DNA from: Lutjanus erythropterus
Taxonomy: Eukaryota; Chordata; Actinopteri; Lutjaniformes; Lutjanidae
Assembly: GCA_020091685.1 (NCBI GenBank)
Contig: CM034598.1
Coordinates: 16,287,362-16,351,361 of the forward strand
DNA length: 64,000 nt
Reading direction: 5' to 3'
The position numbers were made by a program, and so were the translations under genes. The notes beneath the pieces are model-generated. The model saw only the letters and a list, made by a program, of their open reading frames with translations, was not told the origin of the DNA and did not search any database. Below are positions 11,801-23,641 of the stretch, piece after piece (within the stretch, counting starts at the first letter, position 1; every line of letters starts with the position of its first letter).

Positions 11801-14800
11801 GGGAAATAACAAACCAGGTCCATCTCCCCTATTAAAAATTAACAATTTGCCAACTGACTATACATCAAGCCTCAAAGTGATACTCTGCAGAAAACTGCTT
11901 GAATTCATGTTATTTATAAGGTAATCTAATATTTAACAGTTTTCACTGTGGACAAAAGAATCTAACGTCTGAAGAAACTTCTCAAACAACTCCTGAAGCA
12001 CAATCCACTTCTCTGCTGTTCATCCATCTGCTCTGCTCTGCTCAAACACTCAAAGTTTTGGCAAAATATGGTTAATTAGACCATTTCTGGCCAAGGTTAT
12101 TAGCCTTGAGGGGAGTGCAGGGCATAAAATATTTAGCCAGACCCAGGTAAAATGATTGTATTGAACATACAATCATGAGCTTGTGGACGGACAGTGGAAA
12201 AATTACCTATTAGACGGTGAAATACTTTCCAAAAAGGTTGGTTTTAGTACTACATCCATGAATTTTAAGGCTTATTAGATGCCAAAACACCGCACAGGAT
12301 TTTATAATAAGATGAGACAGTGTTTTAAGACTAACGCTAACTAAAGTTAACGCACTGCAGTGGTGTAGGTTTGCATATGAATGGTAGGAACACGTCCCTA
12401 CGAACATTTGATCAAACTCATTCACGCTATCTTTGGGGGGAGCGGCTGTTGTTTCAGAACCATGGACAGCGCTGGAAGAGAGAGGTACAAGCACTGCTAA
12501 ATAAAAAAAATAAATAAATAAAAAAACAAATTTGAAAAATATTTCATGCTCTGATAGTGCTGTATTCTTATGTGAGTGCTCTGATTAATAAATGTATTCT
12601 TTGATTTTGAAACAGTAGCCTTAGGGCTTGTGTCCACATTGTGTTTTTCTCTCTCTCTCATTCCTCCCAGTGCTCTCCAGCACCCTGCCAGAGAAAAAAC
12701 TCTAAATGGAACACACTGGAGTTAGAGTTGGGCTATTGTGTCTCTACCAATGTTGAGACTAAGCCTGTGCTCTCTGTCCTCATGATCACCAGGTTACATA
12801 CAGACTTATCTACAAAGAATGTGTGCTTGCACGTATTCAAGTGCCCAACATGGTGAATTGTCTGATGACATTGGATTTTGTTTTAGCAAAGTTTAGCCAG
12901 ATTAACTTTACTGTTGGACAGCCCTGGGTATTTTTTGTTGGAGCTCACAGCTTTGGCGTGCTTGCTGTGTCAATGTGGTGGCCTTATTGAAATAAATGAG
13001 TGGGCTGCTGTTGTCTGTCTAAACACGGCTTTATGCCGCATTAAAGTGAGAAGTTATGGTTGTTTTGACACTTTCTGTCTACCATGAAAACTTGTCCCCA
13101 TTGGAATCCATTTTTAACTTACATCAATTCAAGCTGACTACAGACTCAGTTGTTGATGTGCTACAAAACTACCAACTTTTTACTTATTATGCTTTTTGTG
13201 TATAGCATATTTACTTTAATCCTACTGACTGGGATACCCAGAGGTATACTTTTTGCCATATCTCATGTGTGCTTTTTTCTATCATTCCAGTTTTTCCTGA
13301 CTTTGTCAGTCAAAATGACTTCCTATCTTTGCTTTCTGTTTATGTTTTAATTGTTGCTTTAAAAAAAGATACCAGTGTGTTCGGGTCCTGAAGGACCTCA
13401 GTCAAAAGCACCCAATTCTGCCTGTGCAGTTTTAATAGATGGAACTATTTGTTGTTGACTGAGTTCATGTTTACCATGGGACTTAATTGAAAGTATCACA
13501 CACTATCAAGGGGGTAAAAGCACTCTGTCAGTCATTTTGAAGGCGACAGGCTGAGATGAGCTTTACACAATACGCAAATTAACTGTAATTTTCTTCTTTC
13601 TTTCTTAAATTTGTTCTTCAGGTGATGCAAATACTACTTAGTAGTAGATGTTAACACTGTAAAATATGGTTTACAGTATTTTATTCAGTTGGTAGTCCTC
13701 ATATGATTTTTGGTGGGATGAGGGTTAAAGTACTCTGGCCTCTAGCAATAAGCATGTTTACAAAAGCGATGGTTGCTGGCTGTAATTACTCACCGATTAC
13801 ATAAATTAATGAAGTTGTTGTTGCTGTCAGAAACTCAAAATGCTTGACTAGGCATAATGTTGATACATGCTTACTACATGTTGTTTGTGGGAGCCCAACG
13901 TAAAAGCGAAAAGGTCGTTCCCAAAGTCTGAACACCGGATTGCAATTAAAGTGAACAAAGGGAAGCAAAGTTATTCATAGTCAACCAAGGCAAAAACAAC
14001 AAACAGGTGAATCTGTCTCCTCACAAGGTGCAGACTAACTCTCAGTGAGACAAACAAACAAAAAGACATTGACTGAACATAACTCCTGAGGATACATAAA
14101 AACAGGAGAAAACTGTGGAAAATGGCAGCTCCTACAGCTTCGATGCTATTTACAGAATGAGGTGTACTCTGTGTACAAAATGTACACAGATACTTACAGA
14201 TAAACAGCTCGCTAAACAAAAGTGTTTAGACACCGAGGACAGAACAAAGGTGTTGCTGTCACGACGGCTGCCACTGGACTGCTGGAAACACGGGCATTTT
14301 AAGGCAGGATGTTATGTTGGGACCAATTAGCAGAATACACCAGTGAACGGACACTCACACCAACACAGCCACACGCGGTCAGAGCCACAGAAACGTGTAT
14401 CTTGGCATCACCTATTAAAAAAAGAATGTACAACTGTGTCGCAAAACTGAAAACAAACAAACAAGAAAAAACATGAAAGATGGTCTGAAGAGGACTGCCA
14501 ATCTCATGGAGATTATGATGGAGATGATAAAACAGCATCACTCGATACACGATGTGAATGTACTTGGATTTGTAACTAAATAAACTCAAGACTTGGCAAA
14601 TTGTCCTTGCCACCATGTAGGACAACATCTTACATCTTAGTGAAGCCTCGCAGATTGAGTCAATCTCGCCAGTGAACATTTCTGTCACATGTGCTTTACC
14701 TGAGCGCTCCTGCGAGGCGGCTTCTGTTTCATAATTAAGTAAGAACAATGAAACAAAGACACAAATTAAGTTTCATTTTCTGTTTAGTTTCAGTTTTCCA

Positions 14801-15365
14801 CTCTCTGTCTCTCTTTCATGCATTTAAATGTCACGCCTGAACTGAAACATGCATTATTTTTTAAACATGCGTACGGTGCCTGCAACCAAAGTAAATAATG
14901 TAATGTGTTACTAAACCTGTGACATTACAATAAGGTGAGTTAATGTCATGGCAGATGTCTTGCCATGAAATAAACAATTAAATAGGCATCTGGCATTTGT
15001 CCATGCTTTAGTCAGTCCCTAGCTGGCTATGCTCACTGCACTGTGAAGGCTCTTTAAAATATGTGGTTGACTACTGTACTGTGGTATTCCTTCTTTATGC
15101 TGCAGAGTAAGTTTATCATCGTCTGTGAAACCAACAGGGATACATACAGTATGAGAGACATCATGCGTGTACAGTGTGTTCCCTAGTACATACTGGAAGT
15201 CAAACAGATAGATCTAATTCAAATGATTTCTCTGTACAGTAGAGTCTTAGTGCACCGCCTTCACAGGGAATCTCGAAGTAGAAAATAATCCATCCTCCTC
15301 ATAGTCATCTCCTCAACTATTCTCACTATACTGGAAATAGGAAGAAATATGTCAGACACACTTTA
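11801..15365. other. Unique DNA, no gene seen
   Basis: No gene or classified repeat is recognised over 3.5 kb. An (AAAT)-rich stretch lies at 12502-12525. The 149-codon minus-strand frame (14299-14748) has hydrophobic stretches and many cysteines but no domain I can name; I see no splice-site or codon-use support for it. Confidence 0.5.
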
Positions 15366-16340
15366 TTTGAAAGGATGTGCACAAGACTGCCATTACACTG
15401 TCATAACCATGCCATGGCATGGTCTTTATGAATGTTTGCTCATGCTCTTTAGTTATGTAATTTTAATGCAAAGATGACATGTTTTAGACATCTTTGTTAT
15501 GACAATGTGAAATTAATCAAGCCAATAATGTCTCTGTTATGATAACCTGACATTAACCGAGATAATGTGACATGAAAATGTTTTTCTTATGACCACTTGG
15601 CATTAATCAAGACAATAATGTCTTTGTTTTTAGGTTTTTTTTGCTGGGTTTGGTTCCTGGCAGCCTGGGGCTGAGTCAGCTAATTAGGTGGCTAGCTCCA
15701 AAGCTAACCAAGCTAACTAGCTAACACCAGCTACAGATAACAGTAGACAGTGGTTAAACTCCTGTAGCAATAAGTCAACTTGTTAACTGCTATCTGTTCA
15801 CCTTGGTACTGTACTCTGTCATCAAACTGGCCTTGTGACACTTTGGTCTAAATTGTACCACTTTAGTTGTAGTCCATGAAATGATTAATGACATGGTTAC
15901 AAACACATTTGACAGTCTAATAAAATGTAATGACATCTGTATGACAAGTCTAAAATGTACCTATTTACTTGAGGTCAAGGAAAACATGCTTATAATGGTC
16001 TTATGGCAGCCAGTGTCAAACCAACCACATATGACAATACATTGTGATGTTAAAAAGTTTCTTCGTAGGTTTCTGACATGTTATGTTGTCTTGGTTAATG
16101 CCAAGTTGTCATAACAAAAACATAGAACAAAGACATTATTGGCTTGGTTAATGTCAAGTTGCCAAAAGAAAGACATTTTTATCTTGATTAATGTCAAGTT
16201 GTCATAACAAACAATGTAAACTTTGCATTTAAAATGACATAATTGACAGAGTGACACATTATGTCAACAATATTCATAAAGACTCATGTCATGACAAGGT
16301 TATGACAGTGTAATGACAGTCTAATGCACACCCCTTCAAA
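15366..16340. mobile_element. Long-inverted-repeat (foldback) element, copy 1
   Basis: The left arm (TTTGAAAGGATGTGCACAAG, then CCATTACACTGTCATAACCA) and the inverse complement of the right arm (TTTGAAGGGGTGTGCATTAG, then TCATTACACTGTCATAACCT) align well over at least 75 bases. Arms of the form 'TTAATCAAGACAATAATGTC' versus 'TTGATTAATGTCAAGTTGTC' continue the symmetry over about 250 bases per side. The centre (about 15640-15860) is unpaired unique sequence. A second copy is at 60896-61758. The arms match a dispersed teleost MITE I know, but I cannot assign its superfamily and see no clear target duplication. Confidence 0.75.
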
Positions 16341-16862
16341 TTACCAAAATTACCAATACAGCTACTGTAAGAGTGTTTATGAAAGTTTGCACACAGGATA
16401 CCTTCAGCTGGTCAGTAATACTTCCAGTTCTAAAGGTCACTAATACTGGACATCTACACAGCTTTTAGTTTATTGATTTGGATCTTCGGTCCATAGAGTT
16501 TAGTTGCTCCGGCTCTCAACAACAACCCCACAAAGAAACACAACAGCAAGTTCAGACAAGCCAAGTGTGTCTCTGCTGAGTGCAAAATGTCAGAGAGACC
16601 AAATTAACGAGAGGGACCAGTGGACGTGTGATTGGATGGTGTTTTCACAACCTCTTGCTGAGAGACTTTTAATGTGGTCTGACAGGAAGAGCTGCCTGGT
16701 GACTCAAGTCGGGACAAGTCCCTTGTGCTTTGTTAATATTGTTTTCAGCTGACACAAAGTCCCTTCAATACATACAGTGAAGGCCTAATAATTAAATATT
16801 CAAGGTGCATCTAGATTAATTTTTTGTTTTGTCAGGATTTTACCAGGTTAAAACATGAGATC
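16341..16862. other. Unique DNA, no gene seen
   Basis: No repeat or gene is recognised. The frame at 16504-16752 lacks any familiar motif. Confidence 0.5.
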
Positions 16863-17195
16863 TTTTTTTTTTTTTTTTACCTCTGTGCTGGCTACAGCTG
16901 TGGCCAGAAGCATAAATGTCTGTCCATCGTGTCCATCCCATTCTTGTGAATGCAATATCAAACATTGTGAGGGAATTTGGCACATATGTCCACTTGGATT
17001 CAGGGATGAATAGATTAGATTTTCAAACGTGGTCAAAGGGTGATGGTCAACACTATTTTGGCCATAACTCAAGAATTCATATGATAATTCTGACAAAAAA
17101 ATCGCACAAATGTCCAATAGGATAAAATGGTGAATAGATATATGTAAATTATATCCAGAAGGTCAAAGGTCAACTTCCCTGTGCCATCATAACGT
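16863..17195 (-). mobile_element. Dispersed retroposon-like repeat, 'B' family copy 1
   Basis: A poly-T run (16863-16878), which is a poly-A tail on the minus strand, abuts a repeat that reads on that strand as ...CAAATTCCCTCAC...ATTCACAAGAATGGGATG...GGCCACAGCTGTAGCCAGCA, then the tail. The part at 17040-17180 (GGCCATAACTCAAGAATTCA) belongs to the same widespread teleost repeat. The A-tail suggests insertion by retrotransposition. Related copies are at 21440-21560 and 57780-57952. No coding capacity. Confidence 0.65.
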
Positions 17196-19181
17196 TCAGC
17201 TCTCTATCAGTCCTCTGTACTCCTCTGTAAAATAGTCTCTAAGTGAAGACAACATGTTTCTCCCTGGAAATCATTCGCTGGAATCACACATGTCAAAAGT
17301 GATAACTTCCATTTTGCCAAAAAATACACCTCATGTAAAGTCTTCACTACCTACATTATATGAGTCTGGACAGACATGGATGAAAACTGAATTTGACCGG
17401 TTGGCAGAAGCGTACAACAGTGAGGCAGTAATTGTAGTTTTAGCTTTCCACGTCAAGTCTCACTTACAATAAATCCGACACCAGTCCAACTCTCAAATAT
17501 CAAGTCAAGAGCTCTGAATGTCACCAAGAACTACCACCACTATCACAAAGTGTAGAACGTTAAACCACCCGATAATCAAAACTAAGATAGGCTCTACTCA
17601 TTTGCAGTACATTGAGCACATCCATCAGTTGATATTTACCATCTTTTCACCATATTTGTTTAGTGTGCTAGTGTGATAAAATCTCTGCACTTCTTTTGGT
17701 TTCTTTTTTGCAGATTTTGTCTAAAATTTGCTCCTTTTAAATTTTAATTCTTGTAGAAATGTCCAAGGTTATGACACCAAATTAATAACTTTGGGACCTC
17801 ATAAACTTTTACCAGTTTAAATATAAAAATTACACATTTTCATGGAGTGTATGAGGAATAGGTTCATTAGTTGCAGCTCTCGACAAGAGGAATCGGCACA
17901 TCCTTTATTTACAGTCATGGCCTTCTCATCTGCAGTAAATAAAAAAGAAAGGCAACACAAAAAGCTTAAGTTTGATATTGACAAGTCAAAACATGGAATG
18001 ACATTTATGTTTGGTGGAAAAAAGTGTCCTTGTTGTCTTTCAGTGCTCCAAATGCTTATACAATCATCATTCTGCTGCGGTTCGGTTAATATATCAAAAT
18101 AGTTTGTGGATTGTTAGTTTTAGGTGACGGCATGAACTCTGCTCTTGATCCATGTATTGGTCAACGCAACCAATGACCCAGCCACCTCAGCATTCCCTGA
18201 CTGATGTCTCGACAATTTACCACCACATTTGAAGCACTTTACTTTTCACTCAGCAAGACATAAATCATATTCAAGAATAGATTGTATTTTTGTGTCTGCC
18301 AGTATGGCACAAGCTGGCATTGTTTATATGTCATTATCTGATCAGCATGATAATTTATATGAATTTATACATTCAGAATTAAATGAGTTTTATGATGGCG
18401 TTTGAATTATTGCAGGACACATTTTGCTTCACTGTTTAAATCTAGTCGTACTGAATTCATACTGTTACAAACATCATGGGATGCAGTGAAAGGTTATACT
18501 CTTAATGATACACTAGCCTTTGTCTCTGCCACAATACAACGCAAGTAAGCAAGCATTATTAATTGAACTGAAGTGAATTGTCTGTATACAGAAAGAACAG
18601 AGGTTTTGGTTCCCAGAGCAAAACAAACTGAATGTCTGAATGTTATTTCTACTTTATTTACTTTCCTGCAACGGCTTAAATCTTCAAATCAAATCCAAAA
18701 AAGTAGCCTAAGTAGCCCAACTCTTCTAAATAACTTATAATAAACTGCAGGATGCACTTAAATAAATGAATCATGCTAAATCACTGGATGGCATCTCTAT
18801 GAAGCAACTTGCTCTTCTTTCACTGGAAATGTTCCAGCAAAGTCATCAGGGAAGGAAACTTTCATAGAGATGTAAACACAGCTATTATTACAGTTTCATT
18901 GCTCAAGTTACCATCCTGTGTCTCTACTTACAGTAATGGAGATATAAAATATAAAATTGTTTGCCAAGGACCTTGGTCTGCATCTTGAGTCAGTACTGCC
19001 AACTTAAGTTCATCCAGATCAACTGAGCTTTTGCTGTCAGACAATTTGAGACGTCTTTTATCTTCTTCACAACTGTAAATCAGCAGCAGTAGACAACTGT
19101 GGGACGCTATCTGGGCGTAAGTGTATATATTATTGTAAGTTTGGTTTTGTTTTGCAGTTATGGCAGTTTTGCCAGAGATGA
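17196..19181. other. Mostly unique DNA, no gene seen
   Basis: No gene is recognised. The segment 17254-17470 reads like an old dispersed repeat (its frame of 72 codons has no domain), but I cannot match it to a second copy in this window. The rest shows nothing distinctive. Confidence 0.45.
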
Positions 19182-19320
19182 CCAGTGTTGGGAAAGTTAC
19201 AGAAATGTAGTAATTAGTTAGAGTTACTAATTTCTCAAAAAGTAATTAAATTACTTCCCCAATGACTGTATTATAAAAGTAATTAGTTACTAGGGAAAAG
19301 AAATTTGTGCTACTTTTAAG
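19182..19320 (+). mobile_element. Fragment of a 'CCAGTGTTGGGAAAGTTAC' element
   Basis: The sequence CCAGTGTTGGGAAAGTTAC followed by repeated 'GTAATTAGTTA' and 'AAAGTAATTAAATTACTT' blocks matches one end of a very common teleost non-autonomous DNA element. The opposite end is not found nearby. A related start (GTGTTGGGTAAGTTACTC) occurs at 62952. Confidence 0.6.
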
Positions 19321-19689
19321 TGTCTGCTTTTATTGGTTTATTAATACACACATAGCTATATTATTTTAGTGTAGTTATATTATGTTAGTGACACCTGTCA
19401 AATTTTTATCTACCATTGTATCCATTATCATTGATAGTGGTTACGAATTCTCTTGAAAACCAGAGGGCAGCAACAACTAGCATCAACAAACAAAGCAAGC
19501 CACAAATGAAACGATTCACAGGAAGCGGTGTATGTTAAACAAAGTGTTGTTACAGCAGTTGATAAATAATTATATGATAAATGGTTTATATTGTACTGTG
19601 ATGATTATCAAGCTCACATCACCTGAACTGTTTCGTGCCAAACGAAAAATTCATAGGATCAGAAAAAATATGACAATTCACCCACTGGG
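19321..19689. other. Unique DNA, no gene seen
   Basis: No repeat or gene is recognised, apart from what may be further remains of the preceding element. Confidence 0.45.
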
Positions 19690-19920
19690 AAGGTCAATAT
19701 TGATACCAAATTAAATGGAAGTCTATCCAATATGTGTTATGATATTTCATTCAAAACCAAAGGTGAAGGCACCAGGATTCATCCTGTTGCGACCATGAAT
19801 GGCTTTATCAGATTTCATGTCAATCCATACAGTATTTCTTGAGATATTTTAGTCGGAACCACAGCGGTGGACCGACTAACTGACTTAGCTGCACCGCTGT
19901 CTTCCATGTAGCTAAAAATA
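19690..19920 (+). mobile_element. Dispersed retroposon-like repeat fragment
   Basis: The order AATTAAATGGAAGTCTATCC, TCATGTCAATCCATACAG, TTCTTGAGATATTTTAGTC, GCGGTGGACCGACTAACTG and the terminal ATGTAGCTAAAAATA matches a known type of dispersed teleost repeat (general knowledge). It is diverged and non-coding. Confidence 0.5.
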
Positions 19921-20701
19921 GTATAATTAGTAAGTGAAGTTCATTATAACAGTAAAGTTACAGACCGTGCATTTATCTTGTGTAAGTATGACAGGGTTGG
20001 TGCAGGAACTTCCAGAGGGAACACAGCCTGCACAGACACTCTAACGAGGATCCCGACACTGCATACTGAAGTCTCAAAATTTGATGTTAAATGTTTTCAA
20101 CAATCAGAAGTGAAAATACATTTTCTTCTGCTAGTTTGGTTCAGTCTTTGAAACACTGCACTTTTTGAAAAAAAAAAAAAAAAAGTCTGTCTCTTTCTCA
20201 TATTTGTGCCCTGACTTTAGATTTGAGCTAAAGTTGGGGAGTTCAACATTTTAATGAAGTGATTACAGAAGGTGAATGCCAGACCCTTTTCATTAGAGAA
20301 GAAAGTAACTGCACGCTGTCAGAAGTCAGCTTTTTAAAAACTGGATCCTCAAAATATTTATTTGGTTTTTGTACTTGAGTAAAAATACTTCAACTGAACA
20401 ACCCTGCTGACTTCAAATTACTGAATTTATTGAAAAACAACCAAGCCTTACTCGCTTTAAAAAAATAATCCAAACAGTGACAATAAGCCAACCGTAGAGA
20501 GAACTCAACACATTTACAACAAAGCACAATCCGGGCTCCTTAAGAAATGTTAGTGACAGTAACAGTGTTACTTACAGTATACTATCAAATCAGCCAAATG
20601 AGTGACAGTCAACTGGAAATGTTATTTTTTACTGGGTATAATTTTAAATCATTACATGTTACATATCAGATTTTAAATTTCCAAGTATGGACAAACCAGA
20701 C
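19921..20701. other. Unique DNA, no gene seen
   Basis: A 17-base A-run lies at 20168-20184 and a short 'TTTGTACTTGAGTAAAAAT' piece of an A-like element at 20367-20386. No gene is recognised. Confidence 0.5.
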
Positions 20702-20860
20702 TGCATGATTTGATTTGATTTGACTTGATTTTTATTATTGTGTCATGAACAAACACAATAATTTAGAAAAACAGACCAGAAACCAGAGTAGCAACATAAA
20801 TGACAAGTGATACTAAACATAAACAAAAAACATCCTGATGCTTTGAAAGCATCAGGAAAA
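20702..20860 (-). mobile_element. Retroposon 3' tail with AATCA repeats and hairpin
   Basis: On the minus strand the segment ends in ACACAATAATAAAAATCAAG followed by TCAAATCAAATCAAATCA, a short pentanucleotide tail of the kind that ends several fish retroposons. About 80 bases inward lies a perfect hairpin (20834-20856). The body further inward (20860-21060) is too diverged to classify. Confidence 0.4.
20834..20856. repeat. Perfect 11-bp inverted repeat with 1-nt loop
   Basis: CCTGATGCTTT, one G, then AAAGCATCAGG: the second arm is the exact inverse complement of the first. It would form a cruciform or, in RNA, a tight hairpin with a few unpaired bases. An A-run follows it. Confidence 0.95.
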
Positions 20861-21439
20861 AAATGGTCAACTTATAACCATTAAAATGACAATGTATTGT
20901 TTCATGTATTGTTTGTTTTATTTCAAGAGGTGAGAACCAGAGGGGGGTAAGTGACATCTTACAACTTTAGAGGAGAGCCAAAACAAAAAACACTGTTACT
21001 TTGTTTAATTTAGTCTTTAATGTTAGAACATTTGGATCACAATATGAACAATATTTTGACATTCATTTTCAAAAAGCATATCGTTTCCTATCTTTTTTTA
21101 TTAGGAAGAAAGTCACAACATTTTATCTGTTATATATCTTTTTTTTTTTTTTTACATAAAATATAATACATAATTATCCATGTATCACATTAGTTCATTG
21201 AAAGTAATCATTTTTTACAACATCATTCACTAGAAGAGGCCACTCAGTAGATCTCCACTAGACAACACAAAAGAATATTTCAATTCAGCAATTTTAATTA
21301 GTAACTTTAATTTGCATATTTTTCTCAGTAACTGTGACAGATTATAATTAAATTTATTTTCTAGTTTATTTACCCGTAGGTTTGCCATTTGTGTGAAATT
21401 CTGTCATAATTAATATCTGAACTTTTGAGTTCAGTTCAT
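20861..21439. other. AT-rich DNA, no gene seen
   Basis: Very AT-rich, with a T-run at 21139-21153. No gene or classifiable repeat is recognised. Confidence 0.5.
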
Positions 21440-21560
21440 CATATGTGCCAAGTTTAAAGAAATTCTTTAAAGGCGTTCTTGAGATATCATATTCACACAA
21501 ATAGGATAATCTGAAAACATAACGTCTGTAGTTGTAGATATGTCGCCAGAGTAAAAATAG
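21440..21560 (+). mobile_element. B-family repeat fragment, copy 2
   Basis: TGTGCCAAGTTTAAAGAAAT, then GGCGTTCTTGAGATATCATA, TTCACACAAATAGGATAATC and TGTCGCCAGAGTAAAAATAG follow the same order as copy 1 (minus strand, 16863-17195) and copy 3 (57780-57952). The copy is short and diverged. Confidence 0.6.
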
Positions 21561-21949
21561 TTTTTCAGGAGTTCACTGCAGCTCACTTCAGTTTCAACAA
21601 CCCAACACAGAAAAAAAATAAAAAAATAAAAATATGATTCTGTCCTCGGGCTCTAGTGTCTCAAAAATGTCTGGACATGTCCAACAAACCTGCTAGACAG
21701 AGGGTCCATATTTCAGGTTATTTTAAGAACATATAGTGGTTTTACACACAGACAGCAGAGTGGACATGGCCCAGTTTTTAAAAGCAGATAAAACTGCTAA
21801 GTTTTTCATGATTTTGAGAGCTAATTTTATACACTTCATGATTTTTTAATCATTCATATTTAGCTGGGTGGTTAATAACATGTTTCGGTGGTGTGAGAAT
21901 TAATTTATTTATTATGTTGTTCGTTATCACACTGTGGAGGCATGTTGTG
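21561..21949. other. Unique DNA, no gene seen
   Basis: An A-rich stretch lies at 21609-21633. Nothing else is recognised. Confidence 0.5.
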
Positions 21950-22044
21950 TTCAGCATTTGAGTCCAAAACAAATTTCCCTATGGGGACAATAAAGTATAT
22001 CATATCGTATCGTATTGTATTGTATCGTATCGTATCGTATCGTA
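21950..22044 (+). mobile_element. Retroposon 3' end with (CGTAT)n tail
   Basis: AAATTTCCCTATGGGGACAA followed by TAAAGTATATCATAT and then TCGTA-type pentamers (22005-22044, two units altered to TTGTA) is the classic 3' end of a fish LINE-type or SINE retroposon: a small CCCtatGGGG hairpin, an AATAAAG-like signal and a pentameric tail. The body upstream is lost or too diverged, so this is a 5'-truncated insertion. Confidence 0.75.
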
Positions 22045-23478
22045 GAACACACATTTATTGTTGCTCTCCAGTGTCTTTAATAACTATTTCGCCAAATGAC
22101 AGATTTTAAAAATGACAACAGACTCTTATCTTTGTGATAATATATAAATAATAATATATAATATATCTGTCATTGAGAATGTTAAACATAACAATATAAT
22201 TTTACCCAACACGTACACCCTAATTCACATTTTTCATTAGAAAAAACTGATCAAGAGCTTTCATTTGATATATTTAACCCATTTTGCCCCCAAAAAATGT
22301 TTCATGAAGGTAGAATCAGTAGGGTTTGTCTGAGCTGTAAACACAGCAGACAGGTAGTTGATTGGTGTGTTTCATTCCCAGGACGTCAAATACTGACGTT
22401 TTAGGTTGGTTAAGTGTTAAGAGCACAGCATAATAAGAAAAATAAGTAAGTACAGGCAGAGGGCAGAGTCTTTGCAGATGTGGGTCATAAGTGATAAGTG
22501 AAAACATTGTTTTTAGAAAAATGTTGCATGTTATACCTTTAACCCGCTCTGGTTTTGTTCCCACTCTAATGAAATAACAGAAATGATTGGCTGGTGTGCA
22601 GTGTGTGTTGTTTGATTTGTGTCTGTTTGATATTGTGCGCCTTAATTTTCCTGTGATGTTTCTTTGATAAAGAAAATTCCCAGTCTGGGATTAATCGCGT
22701 TCAACTCCTACTAATCATATAAATCCTTTAGTACACATGAAGTGTGCTCACTTATCCCTCAAGCAGGCATTATATGGACACTCATGAGCCAGAGTGTCTG
22801 CCTCAAACACATATCTTGCGTGGGGAAATCATTAAAATTTCACCGGGGTATGTGGCTCTGCTTATTTATCTGATGTGAGGTTTTATGTGCTTCACGTTTC
22901 TACAGTATTGCATTCACAGATTGAGCTCTCAGTGAGCTGGATTTCAAGGTTATCATTGCGTAACAGCTTTCAGATGAGCTACTTAATGTAGGCAACAGAC
23001 GACATCTGGACAGTTTATCCAATGAAAGTGCTACTTCCTCTTAGAGGGATCACACATGACACTAGTCGAGGGAGTCTTGCAACCTTTTCTCTTTAATGAA
23101 TCAATAAATCGAAGTCTGCCTGATCTGTGGTGCACCATCCACACTCGGTCTGCTTTTATTCATTATTCTTCTCACTTGCCTTTCAAAAATCATGGCGAAA
23201 TTTCCCACAGCAGCACACTCTCTGGAAAGAATAAAAAAGAGATCCTTTGGTTCAAAAACAAGGAAATGTCTATTTGTAGTGCTGGTGAGACTTCAGGGGT
23301 TGGTGGGGTGCGTAGTGGCGTGGTGGAGTTCTCCTGCAGAGAGTGTGCGGGATGTGAATGGCCTAGCAGGAGCCCGGACAAAGACACACCATTACAGTTA
23401 ATATGCACACTCCAGCGCCGCTTGAAAAGAGACATTTGGAAAACTGCAGACCGCTGTGATAAGGGTGGATATGACAGT
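22045..23478. other. Mostly unique DNA, no gene seen
   Basis: AT-rich at 22135-22170. A symmetric ACGTCAAATACTGACGT lies at 22383-22399. The segment 22316-22545, ending ATGTTATACCTTTAAC, may be an old dispersed repeat. The region 22690-23050 is repeat-free and might be regulatory. The 196-codon frame starting at 23056 has no domain and ends in the pyrimidine tract, so I do not call it a gene. Confidence 0.5.
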
Positions 23479-23641
23479 TCTCTCTCTCATGCCTTCCTCT
23501 CCTCCTTTGCTTCAATCCCTCCAGCTCACTCACTGTCTGTTAGTTCTCTCTCTGTGTCTCTTTCAACACCCCTCCTCCTCCGCTGCTTCTTGCTCCTTCT
23601 ATCTCTTCCTTCCTCCCTCCACCCGCTCTGCCTTCTCTCCT
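23479..23641. repeat. Pyrimidine-rich tract
   Basis: The plus strand is almost entirely C and T over most of this segment (TCTCTCTC, CTCCTCCTCCG, CTTCCTTCCTCCCTCC), with a few interruptions. It explains the serine/leucine-rich ends of the overlapping plus-strand frames. Confidence 0.85.

Noticed and set aside
14299-14748. 149-codon minus-strand frame with hydrophobic stretches
   Set aside because: No recognisable domain; mixed, unconvincing composition, and no matching exon signals.
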